From positions 1-20,284 of the forward strand of contig JBFKQZ010000025.1 in the NCBI GenBank assembly GCA_041627475.1: 20,284 nt of DNA, in the 5' to 3' direction. The DNA is from JBFGFG01 sp041627475 (GTDB taxonomy: Bacteria > Actinomycetota > Nitriliruptoria > Nitriliruptorales > Nitriliruptoraceae). Shown in pieces: positions 14,186 through 20,284 of this stretch (position 1 is its first letter; each line of letters begins with the position of its first letter). Under the pieces are notes generated by a model. That model was not told the DNA's origin. It saw nothing but the letters and a program-made list of their open reading frames with translations, and ran no database searches. The position numbers and the translations under genes are program-made.

Positions 14186-14211
14186 TGGCCCCCCGTCATC
14201 GGTGTCCCCGG

Positions 14212-14217
14212 ATCGTA
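14212..14217 (-). promoter_or_regulatory. -10 element (TACGAT) for murJ
   Basis: On the minus strand TACGAT occupies 14217 down to 14212, which predicts a start near 14205 and a leader of about 20 nt with the G-rich ribosome-binding site. The murJ gene could therefore be expressed independently of the upstream exonuclease gene. Confidence 0.4.
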
Positions 14218-14254
14218 CGACGCGCCAACCCCGCACCGTTCGAGGCCGTGTCGT

Positions 14255-15118
14255 TCAGGCGCGCCAGTCGCCGAGTGACGCCGAGCCGACCCGCGCGGCC
14301 CATGCCGTGAGCGCGGCACGGTCGGGGCCCGCGTGGCGCAGGTCCTCGAGCTCACAGCCGAGGTCCACGTCGGTCACCAGGGTCGCCAGCCGGCGCCACA
14401 GGGCGACCTCCTCCGCGTGGTCGCGCAGGGACGCGGCGATGCGCGCCGCGCCGCGGACCTTGACGTCCCAGTCGGCGGGGTCCGGCGGGATCGCGTCGAT
14501 GCTGCCGTAGCGGACCAGGAGCACCGACGACGTCTTCGCGCCGATGCCCGGCACGCCCGGGATCCCGTCGGCGCTGTCGCCGACGAGGGCGAGGTGGTCC
14601 ACGACGGCGGCCGGCGGGACGCCGAGGCGCTCCAGCACACCGTCCTCGTCGAAGACCCGGTCGCGGACGCTGTCGACCTGGAGCACGTTGCCCCCGACGA
14701 CCTGCCCGAGGTCCTTGTCGGCCGTCATGATCCGGACCTGGTCGACCTCGTCGCGGAAGCGGACCGCCGCGGTCGCGAGCGCGTCGTCGGCCTCGTGCTC
14801 GTCCATGGACCACACCGTGACACCCAGTGCCCTCACGCCCTCCTCGACCAGGTCGAACTGGGCCAGCAGGGCCTCCTCGACCCCGCTGCCGTCCTTGTAG
14901 CCCTCGAAGAGGTCGTTGCGGAACGACTCGATCGGGTTGTCGAACGCGACCGCGACGTGGGTGCACTGCTCGTCGGGGTCGTCCAGCAGTGCCGCGACCT
15001 GTCGCACGCAGCCGACGGCGGCCTTCACGTCCGTCCCGTCCGGCGCGGTCCGCGACGGACCGGGCGAGTAGTGGGCACGGAACAGTTCGTAGGTCCCGTC
15101 GACGAGGTGGAGTCGCAT
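14255..15118 (-). CDS. stand-alone 5'-3' exonuclease (PolA N-terminal/FEN-like)
   Basis: This 287-residue protein corresponds to the 5'-3' exonuclease domain of DNA polymerase I without a polymerase domain. Metal-binding acidic residues are visible: Asp7 (HLVDGTYELFRAHY), Asp60 (VAFDNPIESFRNDLFEGYK), Glu107/Glu109/Asp111/Asp112 (DEHEADDALA), Asp134 and Asp136 (TADKDLG), and Asp181/Asp184 (VGDSADGIPG). The helix-hairpin-helix GVPGIGAKT is at 188-196. ATG 15118 is preceded on the minus strand by GGAGGA; in-frame start 15244 would overlap the divergent aat gene and is rejected. By family knowledge it would cut flap or primer structures in replication and repair. The murJ gene follows on the same strand after 69 bp. 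Confidence 0.92.
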   Translation of the reverse strand: MRLHLVDGTYELFRAHYSPGPSRTAPDGTDVKAAVGCVRQVAALLDDPDEQCTHVAVAFDNPIESFRNDLFEGYKDGSGVEEALLAQFDLVEEGVRALGVTVWSMDEHEADDALATAAVRFRDEVDQVRIMTADKDLGQVVGGNVLQVDSVRDRVFDEDGVLERLGVPPAAVVDHLALVGDSADGIPGVPGIGAKTSSVLLVRYGSIDAIPPDPADWDVKVRGAARIAASLRDHAEEVALWRRLATLVTDVDLGCELEDLRHAGPDRAALTAWAARVGSASLGDWRA

Positions 15119-15182
15119 GTCGTGTCCTCCGAGGTGGAAGCTGCAAGGGTGCCCGGACGGCCACCGACCGTCCGACGAGCCC

Positions 15183-15206
15183 GCATGCCATGGTGGCACG
15201 GCATGC
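15183..15206. promoter_or_regulatory. dyad symmetry between divergent exonuclease and aat genes
   Basis: GCATGCC (15183-15189) and GGCATGC (15200-15206) are a perfect inverted repeat. A second, TGCCA/TGGCA (15186-15190 with 15194-15198), is nested in it. The site lies in the 110-bp divergent intergenic region, about 23 bp before the aat start, so it could be an operator or simply part of the overlapping promoters. Confidence 0.3.
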
Positions 15207-15228
15207 TTGGGGCGACGGAGGAGAGCGG

Positions 15229-15936
15229 ATGCGCGTGCGTGCACCCACGGACGTGGGGCAGAGCCGCTGGGAGATCCCCGACCCCCGCGACGCCGACCTG
15301 GACGGCGTCGTCGGCGTCGGTGCCGACCTCCAGCCGACGACGCTCGTGGCGGCCTATCGCAACGGGGTGTTCCCCTGGCCCCACGAGGGCATGCCGCTGC
15401 CGTGGTTCAGCCCGGACCCGCGGGCTGTCTTCTGGGTCGACGACATCCACGTCTCGCGCTCGCTGCGGCGCACCCTGCGTCGCAGCGGGTGGACGACGAC
15501 GGTCGACGTCGCGTTCGACGACGTCGTGCGCGCATGCGGGACGGACCGCGACGACGGCACGTGGATCACCTCGGAGATGGCCGCGGCGTACCGCCGGCTC
15601 CACGACACGGGGTGGGCCCACAGCCTCGAGGTCTGGGACGGTGAGGACCTCGTCGGTGGCGTCTACGGGGTCCTCGTCGGGGGTGTGTTCACCGGGGAGT
15701 CCATGTTCCACCGCAGCAGCGACGCCTCGAAGGTCGCGCTCGTGGACCTCTGCCACCGGCTCGAGGAGGCGGGCGCGTCGTGGCTCGACGCCCAGGTTCC
15801 CACCAGCCACCTGCGGTCGATGGGGGCCGAGACGTGGCCCCGTGGCCTGTTCCTCCAACGTCTCGCGGCCGTCCGTGACGCCGACGTGCGCCCGGTCGCC
15901 GATCGCCTCGACGTGGCCCGGCTGGTCGCCGACTGA
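15229..15936 (+). CDS. aat: leucyl/phenylalanyl-tRNA--protein transferase
   Basis: This 235-residue enzyme transfers Leu or Phe from aminoacyl-tRNA to proteins with N-terminal Arg or Lys, marking them for ClpS-dependent degradation. The N-terminus has YRNGVFPWP (46-50 core) and PWFSPDPRAVF. The C-terminal GNAT-like domain has TWITSEMAAAYRRLH, HSLEVWDGEDLVGGVYGV and TGESMFHRSSDASKVAL, with GESMF at 156-160 and the conserved ASK at 166-168. QVPTSHLRSMGAE is the usual C-terminal motif. ATG 15229 has a GGAGGAG ribosome-binding site at 15217-15223. In-frame codons further upstream lie in the divergent gene. It is single, followed by the ahcY leader, and shares a 110-bp regulatory region with the exonuclease gene. 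Confidence 0.95.
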   Translation: MRVRAPTDVGQSRWEIPDPRDADLDGVVGVGADLQPTTLVAAYRNGVFPWPHEGMPLPWFSPDPRAVFWVDDIHVSRSLRRTLRRSGWTTTVDVAFDDVVRACGTDRDDGTWITSEMAAAYRRLHDTGWAHSLEVWDGEDLVGGVYGVLVGGVFTGESMFHRSSDASKVALVDLCHRLEEAGASWLDAQVPTSHLRSMGAETWPRGLFLQRLAAVRDADVRPVADRLDVARLVAD

Positions 15937-16036
15937 GGTGGTCACCCCCGGTCGGATGGGCAGCACGCGCCCGGTGCGCGCGGACCGTGCACACCATCTG
16001 ACGTCCGTGCATCCCGCGTCGTGACCCGGCATCCTT

Positions 16037-16135
16037 GTCACCGAGGAGACCGAGCCCGGTCCCGGTGACGCCACCAACCCGCACTCGCGCGGGTCCCTCG
16101 CACGGCCGCAGCGCCTGTGCCCGACGGGCTCGGTC
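16037..16135 (+). promoter_or_regulatory. candidate cis-regulatory RNA leader of ahcY with mutually exclusive helices
   Basis: GTCACCG (16037-16043) pairs with CGGTGAC (16063-16069). Inside it, GACCG (16048-16052) pairs with CGGTC (16057-16061), forming a 12-bp nested hairpin. The same bases 16048-16058 are also perfectly complementary over 11 bp to CGGGCTCGGTC at 16125-16135, and both pairings cannot form at once. A separate hairpin, ACCCGC/GCGGGT (16077-16082 with 16089-16094), lies between. Switching helices upstream of a methyl-cycle gene suggest a riboswitch or attenuator. It does not match the SAH or SAM riboswitch consensus I remember. Confidence 0.4.
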
Positions 16136-16186
16136 CGCGGCCGCCTGCAGCCACCTGCTCATCCTCCACCCGAGAGGCACCCCACA

Positions 16187-17491
16187 GTGACTTCCTTCTC
16201 CACCGACGGTGACTACAAGGTCCGTGACATCGACCTCGCCGACGCCGGTCGCAAGCAGATCATGCTCGCCGAGCACGAGATGCCCGGACTGATGGCGCTC
16301 CGCGAGCGCTACGAGGGCCAGAAGCCCCTCGAGGGCGCCCGCATCGCCGGCTGCCTGCACATGACGACGCAGACCGCGGTCCTCATCGAGACGCTCCAGG
16401 AGCTCGGCGCCGACGTCCGCTGGTCGTCCTGCAACATCTTCTCCACCGAGGACGAGGCCGCGGCGGCCGTCGCTGCCGCCGGCACCCCGGTCTTCGCCTG
16501 GAAGGGCGAGACCGAGGAGGAGTACGTCTGGTGCATCCGCCAGACCCTCGACTTCGGCGACGGCAAGGGCCCGAACCTCCTGCTCGACGACGGCGGTGAC
16601 CTGACCGCGCTCGTCCACGACGAGTACACCGAGCTGCTGCCCGACATCCTCGGCGTGTCCGAGGAGACGACGACCGGCATCAAGACCCTCCGCCAGTACT
16701 TCAAGGAGGGCACGCTGCGGATGCCGGCGATCAACGTCAACGACTCGGTCACCAAGTCCAAGTTCGACAACCTCTACGGCTGCCGCGAGTCGCTGATCGA
16801 CGGCATCAAGCGCGCCACCGACGTCATGATCGCCGGGAAGCGGGCCGTCGTGGCCGGCTTCGGCGACGTGGGCAAGGGCTGTGTCCAGGCCCTCGACGGC
16901 ATGGGTGCGACGGTCTACGTGACCGAGATCGACCCGATCAACGCGCTCCAGGCCGCCATGGAGGGCTACCGCGTCGTCCTGCTCGAGGACGTCATCGACG
17001 AGGTCGACATCGTCATCACGGCGACCGGCAACGACGACATCCTCACGCTCGACCTCATGGAGCGCCTGAAGGACAAGGCGATCGTCGGCAACATCGGCCA
17101 CTTCGACACCGAGATCCAGACGGCCCAGCTGCGCGAGTTCGAGTGGACGAACATCAAGCCGCAGGTCGACCTGGTCCACATGCCCTCCGGCAAGGACCTG
17201 ATCCTGCTCGCCGAGGGTCGTCTCCTGAACCTGGGCTGCGCCACCGGCCACTCCAGCTTCGTGATGTCCACCTCGTTCACCAACCAGGTCCTCGCACAGC
17301 TCGAGCTGTGGAACAACCACGAGAACTACAAGAACGAGGTCTACGTGCTGCCCAAGCACCTCGACGAGGAGGTCGCCCGCCTGCACCTCGAGAAGGTCGG
17401 CGCCAAGCTGACCACGCTCACCCAGAAGCAGGCCGACTACCTCGGTGTCGACGTCGAGGGTCCGTACAAGGACGACAGCTACAGGTACTGA
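16187..17491 (+). CDS. ahcY: adenosylhomocysteinase (S-adenosyl-L-homocysteine hydrolase)
   Basis: This 434-residue cytosolic enzyme splits S-adenosylhomocysteine into homocysteine and adenosine, relieving product inhibition of methyltransferases. Substrate motifs include WSSCNIFSTEDEAAAA (79-94) and DDGGD (134-138). The NAD+ site is GFGDVGKG (224-231), and the Lys/Asp/Asn cluster is in SVTKSKFDNLYGCRES. NLGCATGHSSFVMSTSFTNQ and the C-terminal DSYRY complete the family pattern; the YRY tail reaches the NAD site of the neighbouring subunit in the tetramer. It is close in length to the 432-residue human enzyme and lacks the roughly 40-residue insertion I recall in the 495-residue mycobacterial protein. 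GTG 16187 has GAGAGG at 16172-16177. Codons are strongly biased, consistent with high expression. Confidence 0.97.
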   Translation: MTSFSTDGDYKVRDIDLADAGRKQIMLAEHEMPGLMALRERYEGQKPLEGARIAGCLHMTTQTAVLIETLQELGADVRWSSCNIFSTEDEAAAAVAAAGTPVFAWKGETEEEYVWCIRQTLDFGDGKGPNLLLDDGGDLTALVHDEYTELLPDILGVSEETTTGIKTLRQYFKEGTLRMPAINVNDSVTKSKFDNLYGCRESLIDGIKRATDVMIAGKRAVVAGFGDVGKGCVQALDGMGATVYVTEIDPINALQAAMEGYRVVLLEDVIDEVDIVITATGNDDILTLDLMERLKDKAIVGNIGHFDTEIQTAQLREFEWTNIKPQVDLVHMPSGKDLILLAEGRLLNLGCATGHSSFVMSTSFTNQVLAQLELWNNHENYKNEVYVLPKHLDEEVARLHLEKVGAKLTTLTQKQADYLGVDVEGPYKDDSYRY

Positions 17492-17512
17492 TACCTCGCT
17501 GACGCTCGGTAG

Positions 17513-17569
17513 CGCCCGCTCCCGTCGCATCCTGAAGTCGCAGGCTGGGGATGCTTGGGGGAGCGGGCG
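17513..17569 (+). terminator. long imperfect hairpin after ahcY
   Basis: CGCCCGCTCCC (17513-17523) pairs with GGGAGCGGGCG (17559-17569). Inside it GCATCC (17527-17532) pairs with GGATGC (17549-17554), so the whole 57-bp stretch folds back on itself. It begins 22 bp after the ahcY stop and is followed by TT only, so it is either a T-poor terminator or an mRNA 3'-end stabiliser. Confidence 0.5.
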
Positions 17570-17617
17570 TTCCGGCTTCGCGCTTCTGTCGCAGGCTGGG
17601 CGGGCTTGGGGGAGCGG
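17537..17617 (+). repeat. two-copy 30-bp direct repeat, 51-bp period
   Basis: Positions 17537-17566 and 17588-17617 match at 27 of 30 bases; the three differences are consecutive (GAT against CGG) in the middle. Each copy reads GTCGCAGGCTGGG, three variable bases, then GCTTGGGGGAGCGG. The first copy overlaps the right arm of the hairpin at 17513-17569. This looks like a dispersed non-coding repeat unit rather than a gene; peptides read through it are not credible. Confidence 0.7.
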
Positions 17618-17640
17618 CCTATACCCGCGACACGCACGGG

Positions 17641-17670
17641 AACGCCCGCTCCATCGGAGCGGGCGTTTCC
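17641..17670 (+). terminator. perfect hairpin terminator
   Basis: AACGCCCGCTCC (17641-17652) and GGAGCGGGCGTT (17656-17667) form a 12-bp perfect stem with a 3-nt loop (ATC), followed by TCC. The stem arms repeat the arm sequence of the hairpin at 17513-17569. It would insulate ahcY from the next gene, whose promoter box begins 28 bp later. Confidence 0.7.
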
Positions 17671-17694
17671 GCTTCCAAACGCGCGGTTCCTGTG

Positions 17695-17700
17695 TAGAGT
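17695..17700 (+). promoter_or_regulatory. -10 element (TAGAGT) for the exported protein gene
   Basis: TAGAGT in the context TGTGTAGAGTG predicts a start near 17707. That is three bases before an in-frame GTG at 17710 and about 111 bases before the GTG at 17818 that has a good ribosome-binding site. Except for the repeats and terminators upstream and this box, the 326-bp gap 17492-17817 shows no other feature. Confidence 0.5.
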
Positions 17701-17817
17701 GCCGGTACTGTGACGCGTGTTGCGGATGGGGGTCCTGTGGAAACTGTGCTCAGGTCGGACCCTGTTCGTGCCGACGATGAGGGGGCGACCACGCCCCACG
17801 TGACGACGGGAGGCAGC

Positions 17818-18756
17818 GTGCGCAGCCCCAAGCTCCGGATCATCGGCCTCGTGGCCGCTGCTGGTCTCCTCGCCGCGCTCGGCAGCGCCATCGCTGCCGA
17901 GGGCGACGGTGACGACGGTGACGTCCTCGCCGTCAGTGACGCCGACCAGGTCCTCATCGACGGGCTGCTGGCCCTCCAGGACGACCTGCCCGAGCTGGTG
18001 CCCACCGAGGCCCAGCTGGCGGCCAACGACCTCGACCCGGTCCTGCTGGGCTCGTTCACGTCGGCACGGTCGACGATCGACCGCCTCGAGGACGACATCC
18101 GGGCGCTCTACATCGACGGGGACGCCGCCGGCACGGCCGTCGGTGACGCCGTCTCGTCGGTCGCCCGGGGGCTCCTGATCGAGCGCCAGGCCTACATCGT
18201 CCTCGAGCAGAGCGACGGCAGCACGAACCCGCGCCCGCTCGACTCGAGCAACGCTCGCACCGAGGACGGCATCGCGATCGACGCGGACGGCCTCCTCGGG
18301 CTCGAGACCACCGGGATCGACCTGCTGCTGCAGGCCCGTGACCTCCAGCGCGCGGGGTACGAGGTCCTCGCAGCCGTCGAGAGCGCCGACGCGGCCTTCG
18401 AGGACCGTCTGGCAGAGCTCCGTGCCTACGAGGACGAGGTCGCGGTCACCCTGCGCATCGTGACGAGCGCGAACACCGACGAGCTGCTGGTGCCGGTCGA
18501 CCGGTACGACGCGCCGATCGGCGTGCCTCGGGCGACCAGCGTCACCTACGTCTGCGTCGACCGCGCCGAGTACATGGCGCTGGCCGACCTGCCCGAGGAC
18601 GAGCGCATCGCCGCCTCCGTCGAGGAGGTCCCGGGCCGTGAGTGCGCGGACCTCGCGCGCCGGGCGGGACTGTCGCTGGAGGACCAGCAGGCCTTCGTGG
18701 AGGGCACGGAGGGCGACGGCGAGGGCACCGAGAGCGACGCCGACGACGAGTCCTGA
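17818..18756 (+). CDS. probable exported or membrane-anchored protein, unknown function
   Basis: From GTG 17818 this is 312 residues. That start has a GGGAGG ribosome-binding site and gives a classic signal sequence at once: Arg/Lys at 2-7, a hydrophobic core at 8-26 (IIGLVAAAGLLAALGSAIA) and a possible AXA cleavage site near residue 26. In-frame GTG 17710 would put 36 polar residues in front and could be read from a leaderless mRNA. The mature part is acidic and largely helical, with a long amphipathic stretch at 165-210. Only two cysteines occur (Cys246, Cys276), compatible with one disulfide outside the cell. The last 20 residues are a low-complexity acidic tail. I recognise no family. It stands alone between the ahcY terminators and nhaA. 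Confidence 0.8.
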   Translation: MRSPKLRIIGLVAAAGLLAALGSAIAAEGDGDDGDVLAVSDADQVLIDGLLALQDDLPELVPTEAQLAANDLDPVLLGSFTSARSTIDRLEDDIRALYIDGDAAGTAVGDAVSSVARGLLIERQAYIVLEQSDGSTNPRPLDSSNARTEDGIAIDADGLLGLETTGIDLLLQARDLQRAGYEVLAAVESADAAFEDRLAELRAYEDEVAVTLRIVTSANTDELLVPVDRYDAPIGVPRATSVTYVCVDRAEYMALADLPEDERIAASVEEVPGRECADLARRAGLSLEDQQAFVEGTEGDGEGTESDADDES

Positions 18757-18779
18757 CGCCCACCGACGCCGTCGCGTCG

Positions 18780-18785
18780 TAGGGT
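18780..18785 (+). promoter_or_regulatory. -10 element (TAGGGT) for nhaA
   Basis: TAGGGT is 56 bp upstream of the GTG at 18842, with a predicted start near 18792. The ribosome-binding site AGGAGG is at 18831-18836, five bases before the start codon. Confidence 0.45.
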
Positions 18786-18841
18786 TGGCTGCTGCACGGC
18801 ACCATTGACCGTGGGCAGGTCGATCCGGTGAGGAGGCGGAC

Positions 18842-20284
18842 GTGACGGGCGAGGACAGCCGCAGCGAGCTCGAGTCGCTGCCGACGCCGGACTCGTGGTC
18901 GACGTCACCCCGGTTCGTCCCGACCACGTTCGTCCAGCCGGCACTGCGGTTCTTCCGTCAGGAGTCCGCCGGTGGCGTCGTGATGCTCGTCGCCGCGATC
19001 ATCGCGCTCGTGTGGGCCAACAGCCCCGCCTCGGCCAGCTACTTCGCGCTGTTCGGCACCACGATCGAGATCGCCTTCGGCGACTTCCACTTCCACCACC
19101 TGTCCGAGCTGACGGTGCAGGAGTGGATCAACGACGCCGCGATGGTCCTGTTCTTCTTCGTCGTGGGCCTGGAGATCAAGCGTGAGCTCGTCGTGGGGGA
19201 ACTGCGGGACCCGCGCGCCGCCGCGCTGCCCGCGATCGCCGCACTCGGCGGCATGGTCGTCCCTGCCGCCATCTACCTGCTGTTCAACACGGTCCTGCTG
19301 CCCGGTGACGGCGCCGCGCCCACCGCGTGGGGCATCCCGATGGCCACCGACATCGCGTTCGCGGTCGGGATCGTGGCGCTGCTCGGGCGGCGCGTGCCCG
19401 TCTCGGCGAAGCTCTTCCTGCTGGCACTGGCGATCGTCGACGACCTCGGCGCGATCCTCGTCATCGCGCTGGTCTACACCGACGAGCTCGCCGTCGGCTG
19501 GCTGGTCGCCGCCGTGAGCGGCCTCCTGCTGCTCGCGGGGCTGAACCGACTCGACGTCCGCGCGTCGTGGCTCATCCACTCGGTGGGCGTCTTCATCTGG
19601 CTCGCCATGCTGGAGTCCGGCGTCCACGCGACGCTGGCGGGCGTCGCGGTCGCGTTCCTGACCCCGGTGACGAGCTTCTACGACCCGCAGCTGATCGACG
19701 ACTACGCGCAGCCGATCATCGACAGGATTCGCGAGTACCTCCCCGACGACATGCCGCTGCACGAGGCCGACCACCACACCATGGAGCGCGTGAGCGCGCT
19801 CGTCACCGACCTGCGTCGGTTGTCCTACGAGACGCTGCCGCCGCTCTCACGACTCCAGTTCCGGCTCTCACCGGTGTCGTCGTTCGTGATCGTCCCCCTG
19901 TTCGCGCTGGCCAACGCCGGGGTCCGCATCCAGGGTGACGCCGTCGCCGGCGCGCTCGGTGACCCGGTGCTGCTCGGTGTCCTCGTGGGTCTGCTGGTCG
20001 GCAAGACCGTGGGCGTGACCGGCTTCGCCTGGCTCGCGATCCGCTTCGGCCTGGGCCGGATGCCCTTCCACACGACGTGGCGCCACATGATCGGTCTGGG
20101 GATGCTCGCCGGCATCGGCTTCACGGTGGCCCTCTTCGTGGCCTCGCTGTCGGTCACCGGGACGGCACTGGACTCGGCGAAGCTCGGCATCTTCGGCGGC
20201 TCGCTGCTCGCCGGCGCAGGGGGCTACCTCTTCCTCCGGAGCGGTCCCGTGGTACGGGACGAGCCCGGCAGTGACCAGGACCAC
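18842..20284 (+). CDS. nhaA: Na+/H+ antiporter NhaA, 3' partial
   Basis: The frame is open from GTG 18842 to the last base of the window (481 codons, no stop), so the gene ends beyond the window, probably soon. It is an integral membrane antiporter that exports Na+ in exchange for H+ and supports pH and salt tolerance. Family features are clear: RQESAGGVVMLVAA and WANSP at the N-terminus, FFFVVGLEIKREL, and GIPMATDIAFAVG with Asp170. The ion-binding pair Asp200-Asp201 is in LAIVDDLGAI. Also present are LESGVHATLAGV, LFALANAGV, Lys388 in VGKTVGV, and MLAGIGFTVALF. These match Escherichia coli Asp133, Asp163, Asp164 and Lys300. A hydrophilic insertion of about 50 residues relative to E. coli lies around 278-340. 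The extension after residue 465 is polar. Confidence 0.95.
   Translation, partial: MTGEDSRSELESLPTPDSWSTSPRFVPTTFVQPALRFFRQESAGGVVMLVAAIIALVWANSPASASYFALFGTTIEIAFGDFHFHHLSELTVQEWINDAAMVLFFFVVGLEIKRELVVGELRDPRAAALPAIAALGGMVVPAAIYLLFNTVLLPGDGAAPTAWGIPMATDIAFAVGIVALLGRRVPVSAKLFLLALAIVDDLGAILVIALVYTDELAVGWLVAAVSGLLLLAGLNRLDVRASWLIHSVGVFIWLAMLESGVHATLAGVAVAFLTPVTSFYDPQLIDDYAQPIIDRIREYLPDDMPLHEADHHTMERVSALVTDLRRLSYETLPPLSRLQFRLSPVSSFVIVPLFALANAGVRIQGDAVAGALGDPVLLGVLVGLLVGKTVGVTGFAWLAIRFGLGRMPFHTTWRHMIGLGMLAGIGFTVALFVASLSVTGTALDSAKLGIFGGSLLAGAGGYLFLRSGPVVRDEPGSDQDH

Noticed and set aside
16037..16135. Known SAH riboswitch upstream of ahcY
   Set aside because: CCGAGGAG at 16041 resembles part of the consensus, but the invariant GCGCTGC segment and the matching second strand in the expected order are missing. 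It is kept only as an unclassified candidate leader.
17537..17617. CRISPR-like spacing of a 30-bp repeat with a 21-bp gap
   Set aside because: There are only two imperfect copies, the repeat shares sequence with a terminator stem, and no cas gene is present.
17445..17780. Plus-strand frame with repeated SQAG-AWGSG peptides after ahcY
   Set aside because: The peptide repeat simply reflects the DNA direct repeat. The frame runs through two hairpins and a promoter and starts inside ahcY out of frame.

Overview
The window looks like chromosomal DNA of a high-GC Gram-positive bacterium, i.e. an actinomycete. The support is GC-rich coding sequence with strong third-position bias, many GTG starts, and TGA stops on 20 of the 22 genes whose ends are visible. 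Several gene types are also typical of Actinomycetota: a DUF4193 zinc-ribbon protein, the clpS-DUF2017 pair, an apolipoprotein N-acyltransferase next to a polyprenol-phosphate mannosyltransferase, and TANNNT -10 boxes close to start codons. A deep branch such as Nitriliruptoria or Euzebyales is possible, but that is an inference. I see no insertion sequence, prophage gene, CRISPR array or integrase; this is mostly a housekeeping region.

Layout. 1-2595 (+): a tightly packed run of an M24 metallopeptidase (5' end outside the window), a GNAT acetyltransferase, an acyl-CoA dehydrogenase and a small membrane protein. 2702-4312 (+): a YtcJ-like amidohydrolase. 4313-4714: a 402-bp gap ending in a strong hairpin terminator, possibly holding a small RNA. 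4715-7478 (+): an acidic DUF4193 protein, then lnt and ppm1, translationally coupled and acting on lipoprotein acylation and mannosyl-lipid supply. 7496-7568: tRNA-Glu(TTC). 7646-8931 (+): an unrecognised 159-aa protein coupled to a hisN-like phosphatase. 8980-11122 (+): a RecB/AddB-type iron-sulfur nuclease, a SRPBCC protein and two small coupled hypothetical proteins. 11281-12459 (+): a divergent cold-shock-domain protein with a structured leader, then clpS and a DUF2017 gene. 12473-15118 (-): murJ (lipid II flippase) and a stand-alone 5'-3' exonuclease. 15229-15936 (+): aat. 16187-17491 (+): ahcY behind a 250-bp leader with competing RNA helices. 17492-17817: a repeat-rich double terminator region. 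17818-18756 (+): an exported protein of unknown function. 18842 to the window end (+): nhaA, the Na+/H+ antiporter, open at the window edge.

Functional links. Lnt and Ppm1 both serve the cell envelope, as does MurJ. ClpS (N-degron reader) and Aat (N-degron writer) lie within 4.4 kb of each other and together suggest a working Leu/Phe N-degron pathway. AhcY supports the methyl cycle.

The points most worth a second look are the ahcY leader, the repeat array after ahcY, the candidate small RNA near 4426-4620, the unrecognised coupled small genes, and two places where a -10 box is built over a TAG stop codon.
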